Notes under the pieces: generated by a model
What the model saw: the letters and a program-made list of their open reading frames with translations, nothing else
What the model was told of the DNA's origin: nothing
Database searches by the model: none
NCBI RefSeq assembly: GCF_028372415.1
Contig: NC_092872.1
Location: forward strand, 547,768,205 to 547,832,204
Length of the DNA: 64,000 nucleotides
Reading direction: 5' to 3'
From: Notamacropus eugenii
Taxonomy: Eukaryota; Chordata; Mammalia; Diprotodontia; Macropodidae
In this document: in pieces, positions 52,451 to 63,812 of the stretch
Layout of the letters: every line of letters begins with the position of its first letter
Position numbering within the stretch: position 1 is the stretch's first letter
Translations under genes and position numbers: made by a program

Positions 52451-53282
52451 ACGCTTCTTTTTTTTTAATATATAGTTTGTTTACTTTTCAGTTCTTAACA
52501 TTCATTGCCACAAGAATTTGATTCAAAATTTTGTCCCCATCTCTCCCCACCCCCCACCCCAAGATAGCATGCACTCCATCCACCCCTTCCTCCAGTCTGT
52601 CCTCCCTTCTAGTACTCACTCTTCTTCCATCCCCCTTCCCTTCTATTTTCCTGTAGGGCAAAATTGATTTTTATATTCCATTGCCTATATAGCTTAATTC
52701 CAATTGCATGATAAAACAATTTTTAACATTCATTCTTAAAGCTTTGAGTTCCATATTTTCTCCCTCCCTCTTTACCTACCCTCATTGAGAAAACAAGCAA
52801 TTCAATATAGGTCATATATGTGTAACAATGCAAAGCACTTCCATAATAGTTATGTTGTAAAAGACTAATTACATTTCCCTCTGTCCTATCCTGCCCTTTA
52901 TTTATTCCACTCTCTCCCTTGACCTGTCCCTCCCACAATAGTGTTTGCTTCTGATTATCCCTTTCCCCAATTTTCTGTCTTCTATTATCTTCCCTCTCCT
53001 ATCCCCTTCCCCTTTGCCTTCTTGCAGGGTAAAATAGATTTCTATATCCAGTTGAGTATGTTATTCCTTCCTTAAGTCAAATCCCATGAGAGTAAGGCTC
53101 AATTATTTCCTTTCTTCTCCCTTCTTGGTCCCTCCATTATAAAAGCTCTTTCTTCCCTCTTTTATGTGAGAAGATTTGCTACATTCTACCTCTCCCTTTC
53201 TCTTACTCTTAGTACATTCCATTCAACAGTAAATTTTTTTTTAGATATTCTCTCTTTATATTCAGCTCATCCTGTGCCCTCT

Positions 53283-53440
53283 ATGTATGTATGTATTATA
53301 TATATATACCTATACACACACACATATATATACATACACCCATGTACATATACATACCTTTTACATATATAATATACACATACATACATACCCATACACA
53401 TCTACGTGTGTGTGTGTATACACACACATATATATACATA
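53283..53440. repeat. TA/CA microsatellite inside half-L1 A
   Basis: TATATA, CACACA, TACATA and TGTGTG runs. Half-L1 B has only a few units at the same place (59795-59813), so the locus expanded after insertion. The H/Y/T-rich frames here are artefacts. Confidence 0.92.
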
Positions 53441-53589
53441 TATTCCCTCTAACTACCCTAATACTTAAAAAAGTCTCATGAGTTACAAATAATGTCTTTC
53501 TATGTAGGAATGTAAACAGTTCAACTTTAATGAGTTCCTTAAGGCTTCTTTCCTATTTACCTTTTCATGTTTATCTTGATTCTTGTATT

Positions 53590-53987
53590 AAGCATCTATT
53601 ATGTATGCCAGATGGTAAGGGTACAAGGAGGAATTATGATAATTTTTGCCCTAGAGGAGGAGTTCATGGAAGGAATAAGTCATACAAAAATAACTATTGG
53701 GCTACAGGCCTGAGTAATAGCAAGGTAAGCCAATCCTCTGCAAATTATGGGGAACTCAGACTTTCTCCTATAATTGATACCAGTACCAGAGTCCCAAGAA
53801 GGTGGCAGGATCTGCAGACATGTATCCAGCAATTTCAACCGCTTTGGAAGAAGTTTGTTCAGGGTTGCTTTCAGATATCCTTTTGAATCTACAAGGAAGT
53901 CTTCCCATCAATCTCCTCTCTTTATCTGATTTAAAACAATTGATCAGATGGAAGGAAACCAACAGTACTCAGCTGCTGTGGGCCCTG
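53590..53987. mobile_element. 398-bp insertion with 29-bp direct repeats
   Basis: This block is absent from half-L1 B, where the sequence is continuous at 59929-59963. It is bounded by 29-bp repeats starting 'cttttcatgttt' and ending 'cttgattcttgtatt' (53561-53589 and 53988-54016) that differ at one base. It starts like an antisense L2 3' end ('gcatctattatgtatgccag'), while the rest is unclassified. There is no A-rich tail at either edge. Confidence 0.85.
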
Positions 53988-53991
53988 CTTT

Positions 53992-55101
53992 TCATGTTTC
54001 TCTTGATTCTTGTATTTGAATGTCAAATTTTCTACTCAGCTCTGGCCTTTTCAACAAGAATACTTGAAAGCCCTCTATTTCATCAAAATTCCATTTTTTT
54101 TCCCCTGAAATATTATGCTCAGTTTTGCTGGGTAGGTGATTCTTGGTTTTAATTCTATCTCCTTTGACTTCTGGAATATCATATTCCAAGCCCTTCGATC
54201 CATTAGTGTAGAAGCTGCTAAATCCTGTGTTATCCTGATTGTATTTCCACAATACTTGAATTGTTTCTTTCTGGCTGCTTGTAATATTTTCTCTTTGACT
54301 TGGGAACTCTGGAATTTGGCTACAATATTCCTAGGAGTTTTCCTTTTGGAGTCTCTTTCAGGAGGTGAACAGTGAATTCTTTCCATTTCTATTTTACCCT
54401 CTGGCTCTAGAATATCAGGGCAGTTTTCCTTGATAATTTCATGAAAGATGATGTCTAGGCTCCTTTATGATCATGGTTTTCAGGTAAACCAATAATTTTT
54501 AAATTTTCTTTCCTGGATCTATTTTCCAGGTCAGTTGTTTTTCCAATGAGATATTTCATATTGTCTTCTATTTTTCATTCTTCTGGTTTTTTTTCATAAT
54601 TTCTTGGTTTCTAATGAAGTCATTAGCTTCCATCTGCTCCATTCTACATTTAAAGAACTATTTTTTTCAGTGAACTTTTGAACCTCCTTTTCCATTTGAC
54701 AAATTCTGCTTTTTAAAGCATTCTTCTCCTCATTGGCTTTTTGGACCTGTTTTGCAATTTGGGTTAGTCTATTTTTTAAAATGTCATTTTCTTCAGCATT
54801 TTTGGGTCTGCTTTAGTAAGCTATTGACTTGCTTTTCATTATTTTCTTGCATCACTTTCATTTCTCTTCCCAATTTTTCCTCTTCCTCCCTTACTTGATT
54901 TTCAAAATCCTTTTTGAGCTCTTCCATGACCTGAGACCATTGCATATTTATTTTGGAGGTTTTGCATGCAGAAGTCTTGACTTTTACGTCTTCCTCTGAT
55001 GGTATTCTTTGTTCTTCCTCATCTGAAAGGATGGAAGAAAATACCTATTCACCAAGAAAGTAACCTTCTATAGTCTTATTTTTTTCCCCTTTTTTGGGCA
55101 T
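53992..55101 (-). pseudogene. L1-type ORF1 of half-L1 A, decayed
   Basis: ORF1 codes for an RNA-binding coiled-coil chaperone that packages L1-type RNA. The start ATG is at about 55101. An acidic, coiled-coil-forming region follows (54600-54960, complement of 'ttttgagctcttccatgacc'), then the RRM domain. The C-terminal domain lies in the 54075-54386 frame: P-P-E-R-D-S-K-R-K-T-P-R-N-I-V, then A-A-R-K-K-Q, Y-C-G-N and I-T-Q-D-L-A-A-S-T. These match the conserved C-terminal domain of mammalian L1 ORF1p. Frameshifts and stops separate the parts. Confidence 0.88.
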
Positions 55102-55833
55102 TTTCCCAGCCAGTTACTTGACTTTTGAGTCCTTTGTTAAGTGGAGGGTATACTCCAGGGACCTGTAAGTTCTCTGTGTGCCAAGGTGACACAATAAAGA
55201 GAGAGGAGTTTACTCCTCTCATGGCCTGCACTCTGGTCTGTGAGCAACCAAAAGTATTCTTATCTGTCCAGGATCTGTGAGTAGGATTTCCTCTCTACAG
55301 TCACCACCAGCTCCACCACACCAACACTCTTTTTCACCCTGGGACCACCACTCAGAACTGAGACCCAGATTAGTCACTTGATTCCCTCAGGGTCTTTAGG
55401 GCTCCAAAAGCTGATGCTATGGCAGCAGTGGCTGCTGCCACCCTGGGGCCAGGGCCAGACATCACTCCCCTCTCACCCAAGTGAAAGAACATTCTTACTG
55501 ACCTTTGAAGATGTCTTTGTTATTTGTGGGTTAAGAAATCTGGGAACTGAAGCTGCTACCTGTGATTTTGCACCCTGAAGCCCATTCCAGTCCTGTCCAT
55601 GCCACAAGCCAAGGCTGGGTTGCACTCTGCTCCACTCTGAGCCCAGTGTGATAGACCTTTCCTGTTGACCTTTCAGGCTGTCTTGGGCTGGAAATCTCTT
55701 TCACTCTGTCGTTTTGTGGCTTTTGCTGCTCTATAATTTGTTCGGGGTCATTTGTTACAGGTATTTTATGGGTTATGTGGGGAGAACTAGAGTAGGTCCA
55801 CCTTTCTACCTCGCCATCTTGACTCTCTCCCCC

Positions 55834-55986
55834 GGGATATTTCTTAAATGGAATTTTGGGAGGACATCTCTACTCTGCCCTTCAAAGTGGCCAACAGCTA
55901 GGAGATGGTAAAGAGATGCCTTTGTCCTTTATTCGGTTAGAAATGCATCTCCTATTTGTGGCTATGAATCGTATATGATTTGTTTC
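55834..55986 (-). mobile_element. L2 inserted in host L1, right part
   Basis: Sequence between half-L1 A and the resumed host L1 ('ttaaatggaattttgggagg', 'aacagctaggagatggtaaa') is taken as the 5' remainder of the L2 fragment begun at 52213, mainly by position. Confidence 0.55.
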
Positions 55987-55995
55987 TCATAATTT

Positions 55996-58957
55996 TTTTT
56001 ATGGCATAATCTATAAATTCAGGTCACGTATCCATTTTGAATTTATCATGAAATATAAGATATTGTCCTAAGCCTAATTTTTGCCAGACTTTATTTTTCA
56101 GTTTTCCCAGCAGTTCTCATCAAATAAGGAGTTCTTGCCTAGGTAATTTAGGGCACTGAGTTATTGAGTTCCATTATTTCCAATGTTCATTCTGTTCCAC
56201 TGACACATTTCTCCATTTTTTTTTTTTGCCAGTACCAAATAGCTTTGATGAGAACTGCTTTATAGTCTAGTTTAAAATCTAGAAATCCTATTCCCTTCTG
56301 ATTCTAACTATCTCTTGATATTATAGATCTCTTGTTTCTCCAAATGAATGTTTGTTTTTGTTTTGTTTTATTGTGTAGCTCTATGAAATATCCCTTGGAT
56401 AATAAATCCATTTTAGTAGTATTATCCTTTTTATTATACAAATATTTCATATATTTTGGTTAACTGACTCCCAAATATTTTTAAGTATTTTGTAGTTATT
56501 TCAACTAAGACTTCCCTTTCTATTATTGTCTCTTAGATGTTGTAATTATTCAAAAATACTATTTTTTTTTGAGTTTGTTTTGTAGTCTGAAATCTTGCTG
56601 ATGCTATTGTCTCAATCAGTATCTTTGCTGATTCCCAAGGAATTTCTAAGTAACCCAATACATCATAAACAAATAGGAATAATTTTATCACCTCTCTGTC
56701 CATCTTTAAACTTAGTTTCCTTTTACTGTTTTTACTGCTCTTGGTAGCATTTCTAGAATTATAGCAAATAATAGCATGGAGAGTGGGTACCCTTACAATT
56801 CTCCTATATTTTATGGAAAAGATTCTTATGTGTCTCTATTGAATATGATGCTTACTTGAGAACTTTAAATAAGTACTTTTGTGATATTAAAGGAGATACA
56901 TCTATGACTTTATTTTGTAGGACTTTTTTAAAAAACATAACTTGTAAAAGTTTTTTTCTATATCTATTACAATAATCATGTGTCTTGGATTTAAAAAAAT
57001 GATTATGTTGATCATTTTAATAAAGTTGAACTATTCTTGTATCTGTTGTATAAATCCAACTTCATCATAATGAATGATCTTTTTGGATCAATTGATATAG
57101 TCTGCTTGACAAGATTTTATGTAAAAATTTTCCATTGATATTAATTTTTCTTCCTTGGTTTAGATAGTAAGATCATATTTATCTCATAAAAAGAGACTGG
57201 TAAAGTATTTTTGAACTTTTGAAAATAATTTGTGTACTACTAGTACTTATCATTTTTAAAAAATTAATAGAATTCTACTATAAATCCATGAGGATCGAGA
57301 GTTTTTTCCTTTTCTACCTCCTTTACAAATAGTTTTTTTTCTTTTAAATTTGGATATTTGAGGTCTCTGTTTGGTCTTCTGTTAGTTTGGATATAATCCT
57401 TTATATTATGTGCTCTGATTTGTTATCATGTATCTGTATATCATAGGTTCTGATAATTTTAAAATTTCTTTTATTTTTGCTGTGATTTCAGTTTGTTCAT
57501 TTCCTATGTTCTTTATTTGATTTTCTTCCTTTCCTTTTTAATCAGGTTGGCTAAAGGTTTATCAATTTTAGTCTTTTCAAATAGCATGCTTCTGTTTTTA
57601 TCATTTCTGTAATCCTTTGGGCTTCCAATTTATTCATCTCTCCTCTACTTTCCATATCTCTTCTTTTATACTCCTTTTGGAATTGTTTATTTGTCAGGGT
57701 TCTAATTTTTTGAAATGCACATTCAGTTCATTAATCCTCTCCTTTTGTATTTTCCCAATACATGTATTTAGGGATATGATTTAGCACCTAAATACACTAT
57801 TTAGCTGTATCCCAGAAACTTTGGAATGTTATTTAATCAACATCATTATTTTTCACATAATTATTAATTATTTCTATGATTTGTTCTTTGATTCACTTGT
57901 TACTTAGTATTTCATTATTAAGTCCACATTTGGGACTTTGTCCTTTTTTGTTTGTGCCACTTGAATGAACTGCTGTTTTTATTGCTTTAGGGTCTGTAAA
58001 GGATATATTCATTATTTCTGCCTTTTCACATTTATTTGCAATATTTCTGTGCTTTGATATTTTTTAAAACTTCCATTTAGTGCTGAGACATACATATCTT
58101 CTTTGGTGGCTTCATTTAAAAAATGCCACATGTCTTTTAGCTCTCCTTTCTCTAGCAATGTATTCAATTCTATATTTTCCATTATGTTTTTCTTTTTGTT
58201 AAATTTTCCAAAGCTGAAGAATGACATCAAAGTCCTCTACTATTACAGCATCATTTCTATGTCTTTTTGTAATTCAGTTATTTTTTCCTTTATGGATTTA
58301 AAAACTATGACGTTTTGGAGCATTTAAGTTTAATATTGATATTAGCTTGTTTATGGCTTCTTTCAGAATAACTTGATTTCCTGGTTTATGTTTGTTTTTA
58401 TTTGGTCAATGAAGATGATTGCAGCTCCTGCTTTTTTGGATTCACCTGACATGTAGTAAATTGTGTTTTAGCTCTTCATTTTTGTTTTACATATGGTTTT
58501 GCTTCTTTAAGGCATTTTTTCTTTTATAAGCAACAGATTGTATAGTCTTATTTTCTTAGATTATCTATTGCTTTTGTTTTATTGGATTGTTTAATTCATT
58601 TACTTTTAAAGTGATGAGAGTAAAATTTATATTTTTCTCCATTTGAGTCACTAGTACGGCTTTTTTTTTCTGGATTAGGTGTTTGTTTCTCTTCCTCTTC
58701 TAAGACAGTACTTTGTTCCTACAACTATTTTTTCTTAATCAACTGTAAGAAAACTTATTTCCACAAGTTCTCTTCCTTCACTCTCAATTCCACCCTCCTT
58801 ATTTTCTATTTTGGTAGTTTTACATAACTCATGAATACCTTTTTCTTTCTTTCTTTTATTTAGCTATGGAATTCTTTTCTTCTTCCCCCTTTCCCCCTCA
58901 GTAAAGTAGTTCATTAAAACCCCTTCTTCTCTCTTCCTCTTCCTCTTCATTTGTTTG
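55996..58957 (-). pseudogene. Old host L1 ORF2, antisense, decayed
   Basis: ORF2 in reverse: the C-terminal part 'gtcacgtatccattttgaat' and 'tttgatgagaactgctttat' (56016-56265), RT around 56740-57130 ('aatagcatggagagtgggta', 'cttgtatctgttgtataaat'), palm and fingers to 57350, then endonuclease to 58560 ('gaatgacatcaaagtcctct', 'gacatgtagtaaattgtgtt'). 58560-58957 is the ORF2 start and the inter-ORF region. It is more diverged than the 26.9-32.1 kb L1. Short frames (58012-58327) are remnants of it. Confidence 0.82.
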
Positions 58958-59924
58958 TGAGACTTCTTTTTTTCCAATTTATTTATTTTCAGTTTTCACC
59001 ATTCATTTCCACAAGGTTTTGAGTTTCAAATTTTCTCCCCATCTCCCCTCTCCCTCACCCCAAAACACCATGTATTCTAATTACCCCTTCTCCCTTCCAT
59101 CACACCTCTCCCTTCCCTTTCCCCCATCTTCTCTCTTTTCTTATAGGGCAAGATAGATTTTTATACCCCATTACCTGTATTTCTTATTTCCCAGCTACAT
59201 GTAAAAACAATTCTCAACATTCATTCCTAAAACTTTGAGTTCTAACTTCTCTCCCTTCCTCTCTTCCCACCCATTCTCACTGAGAAAGCAAGTAATTCAA
59301 TATAGGCTATACATGTGTAGTTTTGCTAAAGACTTTCATAACAGTTATGTTGTGAAAGACTACCTATATTTCCCTCCATTCTATCCTGCCTCCCCCATTT
59401 ACTCTATTCTCTCTTTTGATGTCATTCCTCCCCAAAAGTGTTTACTTCTAATTATCCCCCTCCTCTCATTTGCCCTCCCTTCTATCATCCTCCACACCCC
59501 ACTCATCCCCTTCTCCCCTACTTTCCTGTAGTGTAAGATAGATTTTCATACCAAATTGTGTGTGCATGTTATTCCCTCCTTAAGCCAAATGTGATGAGAG
59601 TAAGTTTCACTTTTTCCCCTCTCACCTCCCTCCTTTATCCCCCATTGAAAAAACTTTTTTTTGCCTTTTTTATGAGAGATAATTTGCCCCATTCCATTCT
59701 CCCTTTCTCCTCCCAATATAGTCCTCTTTCAGCCCTTAATTTTATTTATTTAGATATCATCCTTTCCTATTCAACTCACCCTGTGTTCTCTGTCTATATA
59801 CATATGTGTATAATCCCTCCAACTACCCAAATACTGAGAAAAGTTTCAAGAGTTACAAATATTATCTTTCCATGTAGGAATGTAAACAGTTTAGCTTTAG
59901 TAAGTCTCTTATGATTTCTCTTTC

Positions 59925-61037
59925 CTGTTTACCTTTTCATGCTTCTCTTGATTCCTGTGTTTGAAAGTCAAATTTTCTATTCAGTTCTGGTCTTTTCATC
60001 AAGAATGCTTGAAAGTCCTCTATTTCATTGAATGATCATTTTTTCCCTTGAAGTCTTATACTCAGTTTTGCTAGGTAGGTTTTAGTCCTAGTTCCTTTGA
60101 CTTCTGGAATATCATATTCCAAACCCTTTGATCCTTTAATGTAGAAGCTGCCAGATCCTATGTTATCCTGATTGTATTTCCACAATACTCAAATTTTTTC
60201 TTTCTGGCTGTTTGCAGTATTTTCCCCTTGAACTAGGAACTCTGGAATTTGGCTACAATATTCCTAGGAGTTTTTCTTTTGGTGTATCTTTCAGGAGGTG
60301 ATTAGTGAATTCTTTTAATATTTATTTTACCCTCTGGTTCCAGAATATTAGGGCAAGTTTTCCTTGATAATTTCATTAAAGATGATGTCTAGGCTCTTTT
60401 TTTTGATCATGGCTTTCAGGCAGTCCCATAATTTTTAAATTGCCTCTCCTGGACCTGTTTTCCAGGTCAGTTGTTTTTCCAATGAGGTATTTCACACTGT
60501 CTTCTATTTTGTCATTTTTTAAATTTTGTTTTGTAATTTCTTGGTTTCTCATAGTCATTAGCTTCCATCTGCTCCATTTTAAATTTTAAGGAACTATTTT
60601 CTTCAGTGAACTTTTGAACCTCCTTTTCCATTTGGCTAATTCTGCTCTTTAAAGCATTCTTCTCCTCATTGGCTTTTTGGGCCTCTTTTGCCATTTGAGT
60701 TAGTCTACTTTTAAAGGTGTTAATTTCTTCAGCATTTTTTGGGTCTCCTTTAGCAAGCTGTTGACTTGCTTTTCATTATTTTTTGCATCGCTTTCATTTC
60801 TCTTCCCAATTTTTCCTCCATCTAGCTTATTTGATTTTCAAAATCCTTTTTGAGCTCTTCAATGGCCTGAGACCATTGCATATTTATGTTGGAGGTTTTG
60901 CATGCAGAAACCTTAACTTTTAGGTCTTCCTCTGATGGTATGCATTGTTCATCCTCATCCAAAAAGATAGAAGAAAATATCTACTCATCAAGAAAGCAAC
61001 CTTCTATTGTCTTATTCTTTTTCCTTTTTGAGGGCAT
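59925..61037 (-). pseudogene. L1-type ORF1 of half-L1 B, decayed
   Basis: The start codon is the complement of 61035-61037 (M-P-S-K-R-K-K-N-K-T). A stop follows near codon 19. Then come a long coiled coil (frame 60512-60694: E-K-N-A-L-K-S-R-I-S-Q-M-E-K-E-V with heptad spacing) and the segment D-L-E-N-R-S-R-R-G-N-L-K-I-M-G-L-P-E (frame 60376-60558), the signature leading into the L1 ORF1p RNA-recognition domain. The C-terminal domain follows to about 59925. It is dead, but the order is intact. Confidence 0.9.
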
Positions 61038-61699
61038 TTTCCCCAGCCAGTTACTTGACTTTTGAATTCTTTGTCAAGGGGAAGGTATATTCTAGGGACC
61101 TATAAATTCTCAGTTCCTCCAAGGTGGCACAATCAAGGGAGAGGAGTTTATTCTTCTCCTGGCCTGCGCTCTGGTCTGTGAGCAGAATTCCCTCTCCAGA
61201 GCCTCCACCAGCTCCACCACACCAGCACTCCTCCTCACCCCAGGGCAGCCACTCAGGGCTGAGATCCAGATCAGCTGCTCAATTGCCCCAGGGCCTTTAG
61301 GTCAGGCCTCCAACAGTGGAAGCTGCCATTGCCTGGGGCTGGGGTTAGACAGCTACTGCATTCCCTTCTCACTCAAGTGAAAGATCTTTCTCACTGACCT
61401 TTGAAGCTGTCTTTGGTATTTGTGAGTTGAAGAATCTGGGACCCACAGCTACTGCCAGTGGTGCCTTGAAGCCTGCTCCAGCCTTGTCCTTGCCACAGCA
61501 TGGCCCATGCTGTGCTGCACTCTGCACCCAGTGTGATATACTTTTCCTGTTGGCCTTCCAGGGTGCCTTGGGCTGGAAATCTCTTTCATTCTGTTGTTTT
61601 GTGGCTTCTGCTGCTCTAGAATTTGTTTAGAGTCATTTTTTACAGGTATTTTATGGGCTGTGGGAGGAGAGCTTCTAGAGGTGTGTCCTTCTACTCCAC

Positions 61700-61718
61700 C
61701 ATCTTGGCTCTGCCCCCG
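61700..61718 (-). promoter_or_regulatory. YY1-like motif at half-L1 5' end
   Basis: The complement reads GCCAAGATGGTGG at the element's first bases. In human L1 a YY1 site with CAAGATGG occupies the same place and positions transcription start. Here it is inferred by position and motif. Confidence 0.7.
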
Positions 61719-61732
61719 TGAGGCTTCTTTTT

Positions 61733-62961
61733 AAAAAAAAATTCTGTAACTTTTTCTAAAAAAGAAGAAAGATTTCTTTACCATGTTCTATTCATTAATT
61801 TTCTCCTCTTTCTGTTTATTATAAACTTTTATTTCTTGATTCTTGATCTTTGTACTTATTTATTCCCTTTAAATTTCTTTTTGTTCCTCATGGAATTAAA
61901 GCTTCTAAAGTAATAATTGTGTTTCTGCTTCTAAACAATTTCTGTGTTCTTGCTTTAGAGATCTGGTCTCCCCCATCCCTTCTTTCCTCTTACACTTCAC
62001 TCTTAGGAAGATCAATTTGTGTAAGAAGTAAGGAAGATACAACCATTGCCCTATGTTAGATATTTTCCTATGTAGTCCAGTTCCAACCCTCTCCCCCATA
62101 ATCATTTTTCCCCCATTTGTTTTGGAGTTTCTAATTTTGCTCTATGCCTTTCCACACTTTCAGATGTCAGTTTCCCCAGTAGTTCTGAATTTCATTCTTC
62201 TGAGGCTGTTGTTCTTCTGAAGATATTTTTCATAGAGGCACAACTTTCTTTCAGAGTAATGGTCTCTCTGAGTATCAAATTCCTGCAGATTATATTCATT
62301 TGTAATCTCTCTGTCTCTTGTGACAGAATATGTTTTTCCCATGAGAGTGTTCTATGTTAAGACTTTCTTCCACCATTGAGTTGAGATCTCTTTTCTTTCC
62401 CCTGTTTCAGTCTCTCTCATATGCCCTGTATACATTCTCCTGTATGCCCTCTTTTTGCTGAGATAATAGCAATTACTTTGCCTTCACTTTTTTTTTTTAC
62501 CCTTGATACCACTGATTTTACCATTGATTTTGCACCATTGGTATATCACACCATCTATCTCCTATCTCACATCTCCTTTTATGTGCTTCCTCCTATTCTA
62601 TAATTAAGTCTCACAAAATGTATTGACTCACTTGTAAGAGGGTGGGATGTGATGTTTAGTCTATGGTATTTTAAACCTGTCCTCTACTGTCCTTTCTGTC
62701 TCTTTCAGTTCCACTTTCTTCTTTATTCTCTTGTGTACAAAGAAATCTCTAAAGAGTCCTTCTATTGTTGTTTCTTTTATCATAGTTTTCCTTTTCTAAC
62801 TATTTTTTCCCCTTTTTAATAGTCTCTAGAGATGGAGCAGTTATTCTTTTTCATTTGCACTGTCCTTGGTAGTTGTATTTTTTTAACTTTTATTTTGTTT
62901 CTGTTGTTTTGGGTGTTACAGATCAAATAATATGTTTTTATTTTGCATGTAGAAATGCTTC
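61733..62961 (-). repeat. Old host L1, 5' continuation (inter-ORF to ORF1)
   Basis: This lies between half-L1 B and the plus-strand L1 tail. The last ~100 bases ('gcatgtagaaatgcttcaaa') align in order with ORF1 3' sequence at 60000. The rest is AT-rich and only assigned by continuity. Confidence 0.55.
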
Positions 62962-62974
62962 AAATTCTTTTCTT

Positions 62975-63799
62975 ATTACAAAATGGGAAAATGGTAAATG
63001 TTGGAGAAGATATAGGAAAATTCGAACACTAATGCATTATGGAGTTGTGAATTGATCCAACCATTCTAGAGAGCAATTTGGAACTATGCTCAAAGGGCTA
63101 TAAAACTGTGTATACCCTTTGACCCAGCAATACCACTTCTAGGAGTGTATTGGAAAGAGATCATAAAAACGGAAAAAGGATCACATGTACAAAAATATTT
63201 ATAGTAGCTCTTTTTGTGGTGGCAAAGAATTGGAAATTGAGGGAATGTCCATCAATTGGGGAATGACCAAAAAGGTTGTTGTATTTAAACATAATGGAAT
63301 ACTATTGTGCTATAAGAAATGATGACCAGGTGAACTTCAGAAAAAACCTGGAAAGACTTCTATGAACTGATGTTGAGTGAAATGAGCATAACCAGCAGAA
63401 TATTGTACAAAGTAGCAACCACATGGTGGGATGACTGTCCTTGCCAGAGTTAACTCTTCTCAGCAATGCAAGGATCTAAGACAACTCCAAAAGACTAATG
63501 ATGGAAAATGCTATCCACATCCAGAGAAAGAACTTTTGAATGCAGAAGGAAGCATACTATTTGCTCTCCTTTTCTTTTGTTGTTTTGTTTTGTTTCTTCT
63601 TTCTTGTGATTTCTCTCATTAATTCTGACTCTTCTTTACATCATGACTAATGTGAAAATATGTTTAATATGAATCTATAAGTAGAGCCTATATCAGTTGG
63701 CAGCCATCCTGGGGAGGGGGAGGAGAGGATCAAGGAGAAAATTCAACTCAATCTTATGGAAATGAATGTTAAAGGTTAAAAATAAATAAATCATTTTAA
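62975..63799 (+). mobile_element. 5'-truncated L1 3' end, sense, with 13-bp TSD
   Basis: 'gtaaatgttggagaagatat', 'acccagcaataccacttcta', 'ccatcaattggggaatgacc', 'gagcataaccagcagaatat' and an A-rich end 'ttaaaaataaataaatc' are in order. The TSD is aaattcttttctt (62962-62974) and aaattattttctt (63800-63812), with one mismatch. A G-rich tract lies at 63711-63728. It is inserted antiparallel into the old host L1. Confidence 0.93.
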
Positions 63800-63812
63800 A
63801 AATTATTTTCTT

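Larger units (their letters stand above)
52460..55833 (-). mobile_element. Half-L1 (ORF1-only) element A, apparently full length
   Basis: The poly-A complement (T-run at 52458-52469) lies at left. Then come a purine-rich (here C/T-rich) 3' UTR with TA/CA microsatellite (53283-53440), ORF1, and a 5' UTR ending 'cgccatcttgactctctccc'. That is the complement of the L1-type 5' start CAAGATGG, a YY1-like motif. No ORF2 sequence is present between tail and ORF1. Flanks 'gggacgcttct' (52448) and 'gggatatttct' (55834) are similar and differ at positions explicable by CpG decay. A 398-bp insertion sits at 53590-53987. Confidence 0.85.
58972..61718 (-). mobile_element. Half-L1 (ORF1-only) element B, full length with TSD
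   Basis: A 2747-bp element with its T-rich tail complement at left and its 5' terminus at 61718 ('ccaccatcttggctctgccc', complement of a start like GGGGGCAGAGCCAAGATGG). The 14-bp target duplication tgagacttcttttt (58958-58971) and tgaggcttcttttt (61719-61732) has one mismatch. The 3' UTR (58972-59925) contains two tandem modules, each with 'ttgagttt/ttgagttc' and 'gtagggcaagatagattttt'-like segments (59015-59165 and 59230-59555). There is no ORF2. It is the same family as element A. Confidence 0.93.

Noticed and set aside
53530..54152. Plus-strand frames of 118 and 116 codons spanning the 398-bp insertion
   Set aside because: They read through an insertion junction and antisense L1 sequence. 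The inner peptide has no recognised domain, so I treat it as a mobile or templated insert, not a gene.
59235..59914. Plus-strand frames of 98 and 118 codons
   Set aside because: Antisense of the half-L1 3' UTR; P/S/F-rich because the strand is pyrimidine-rich.
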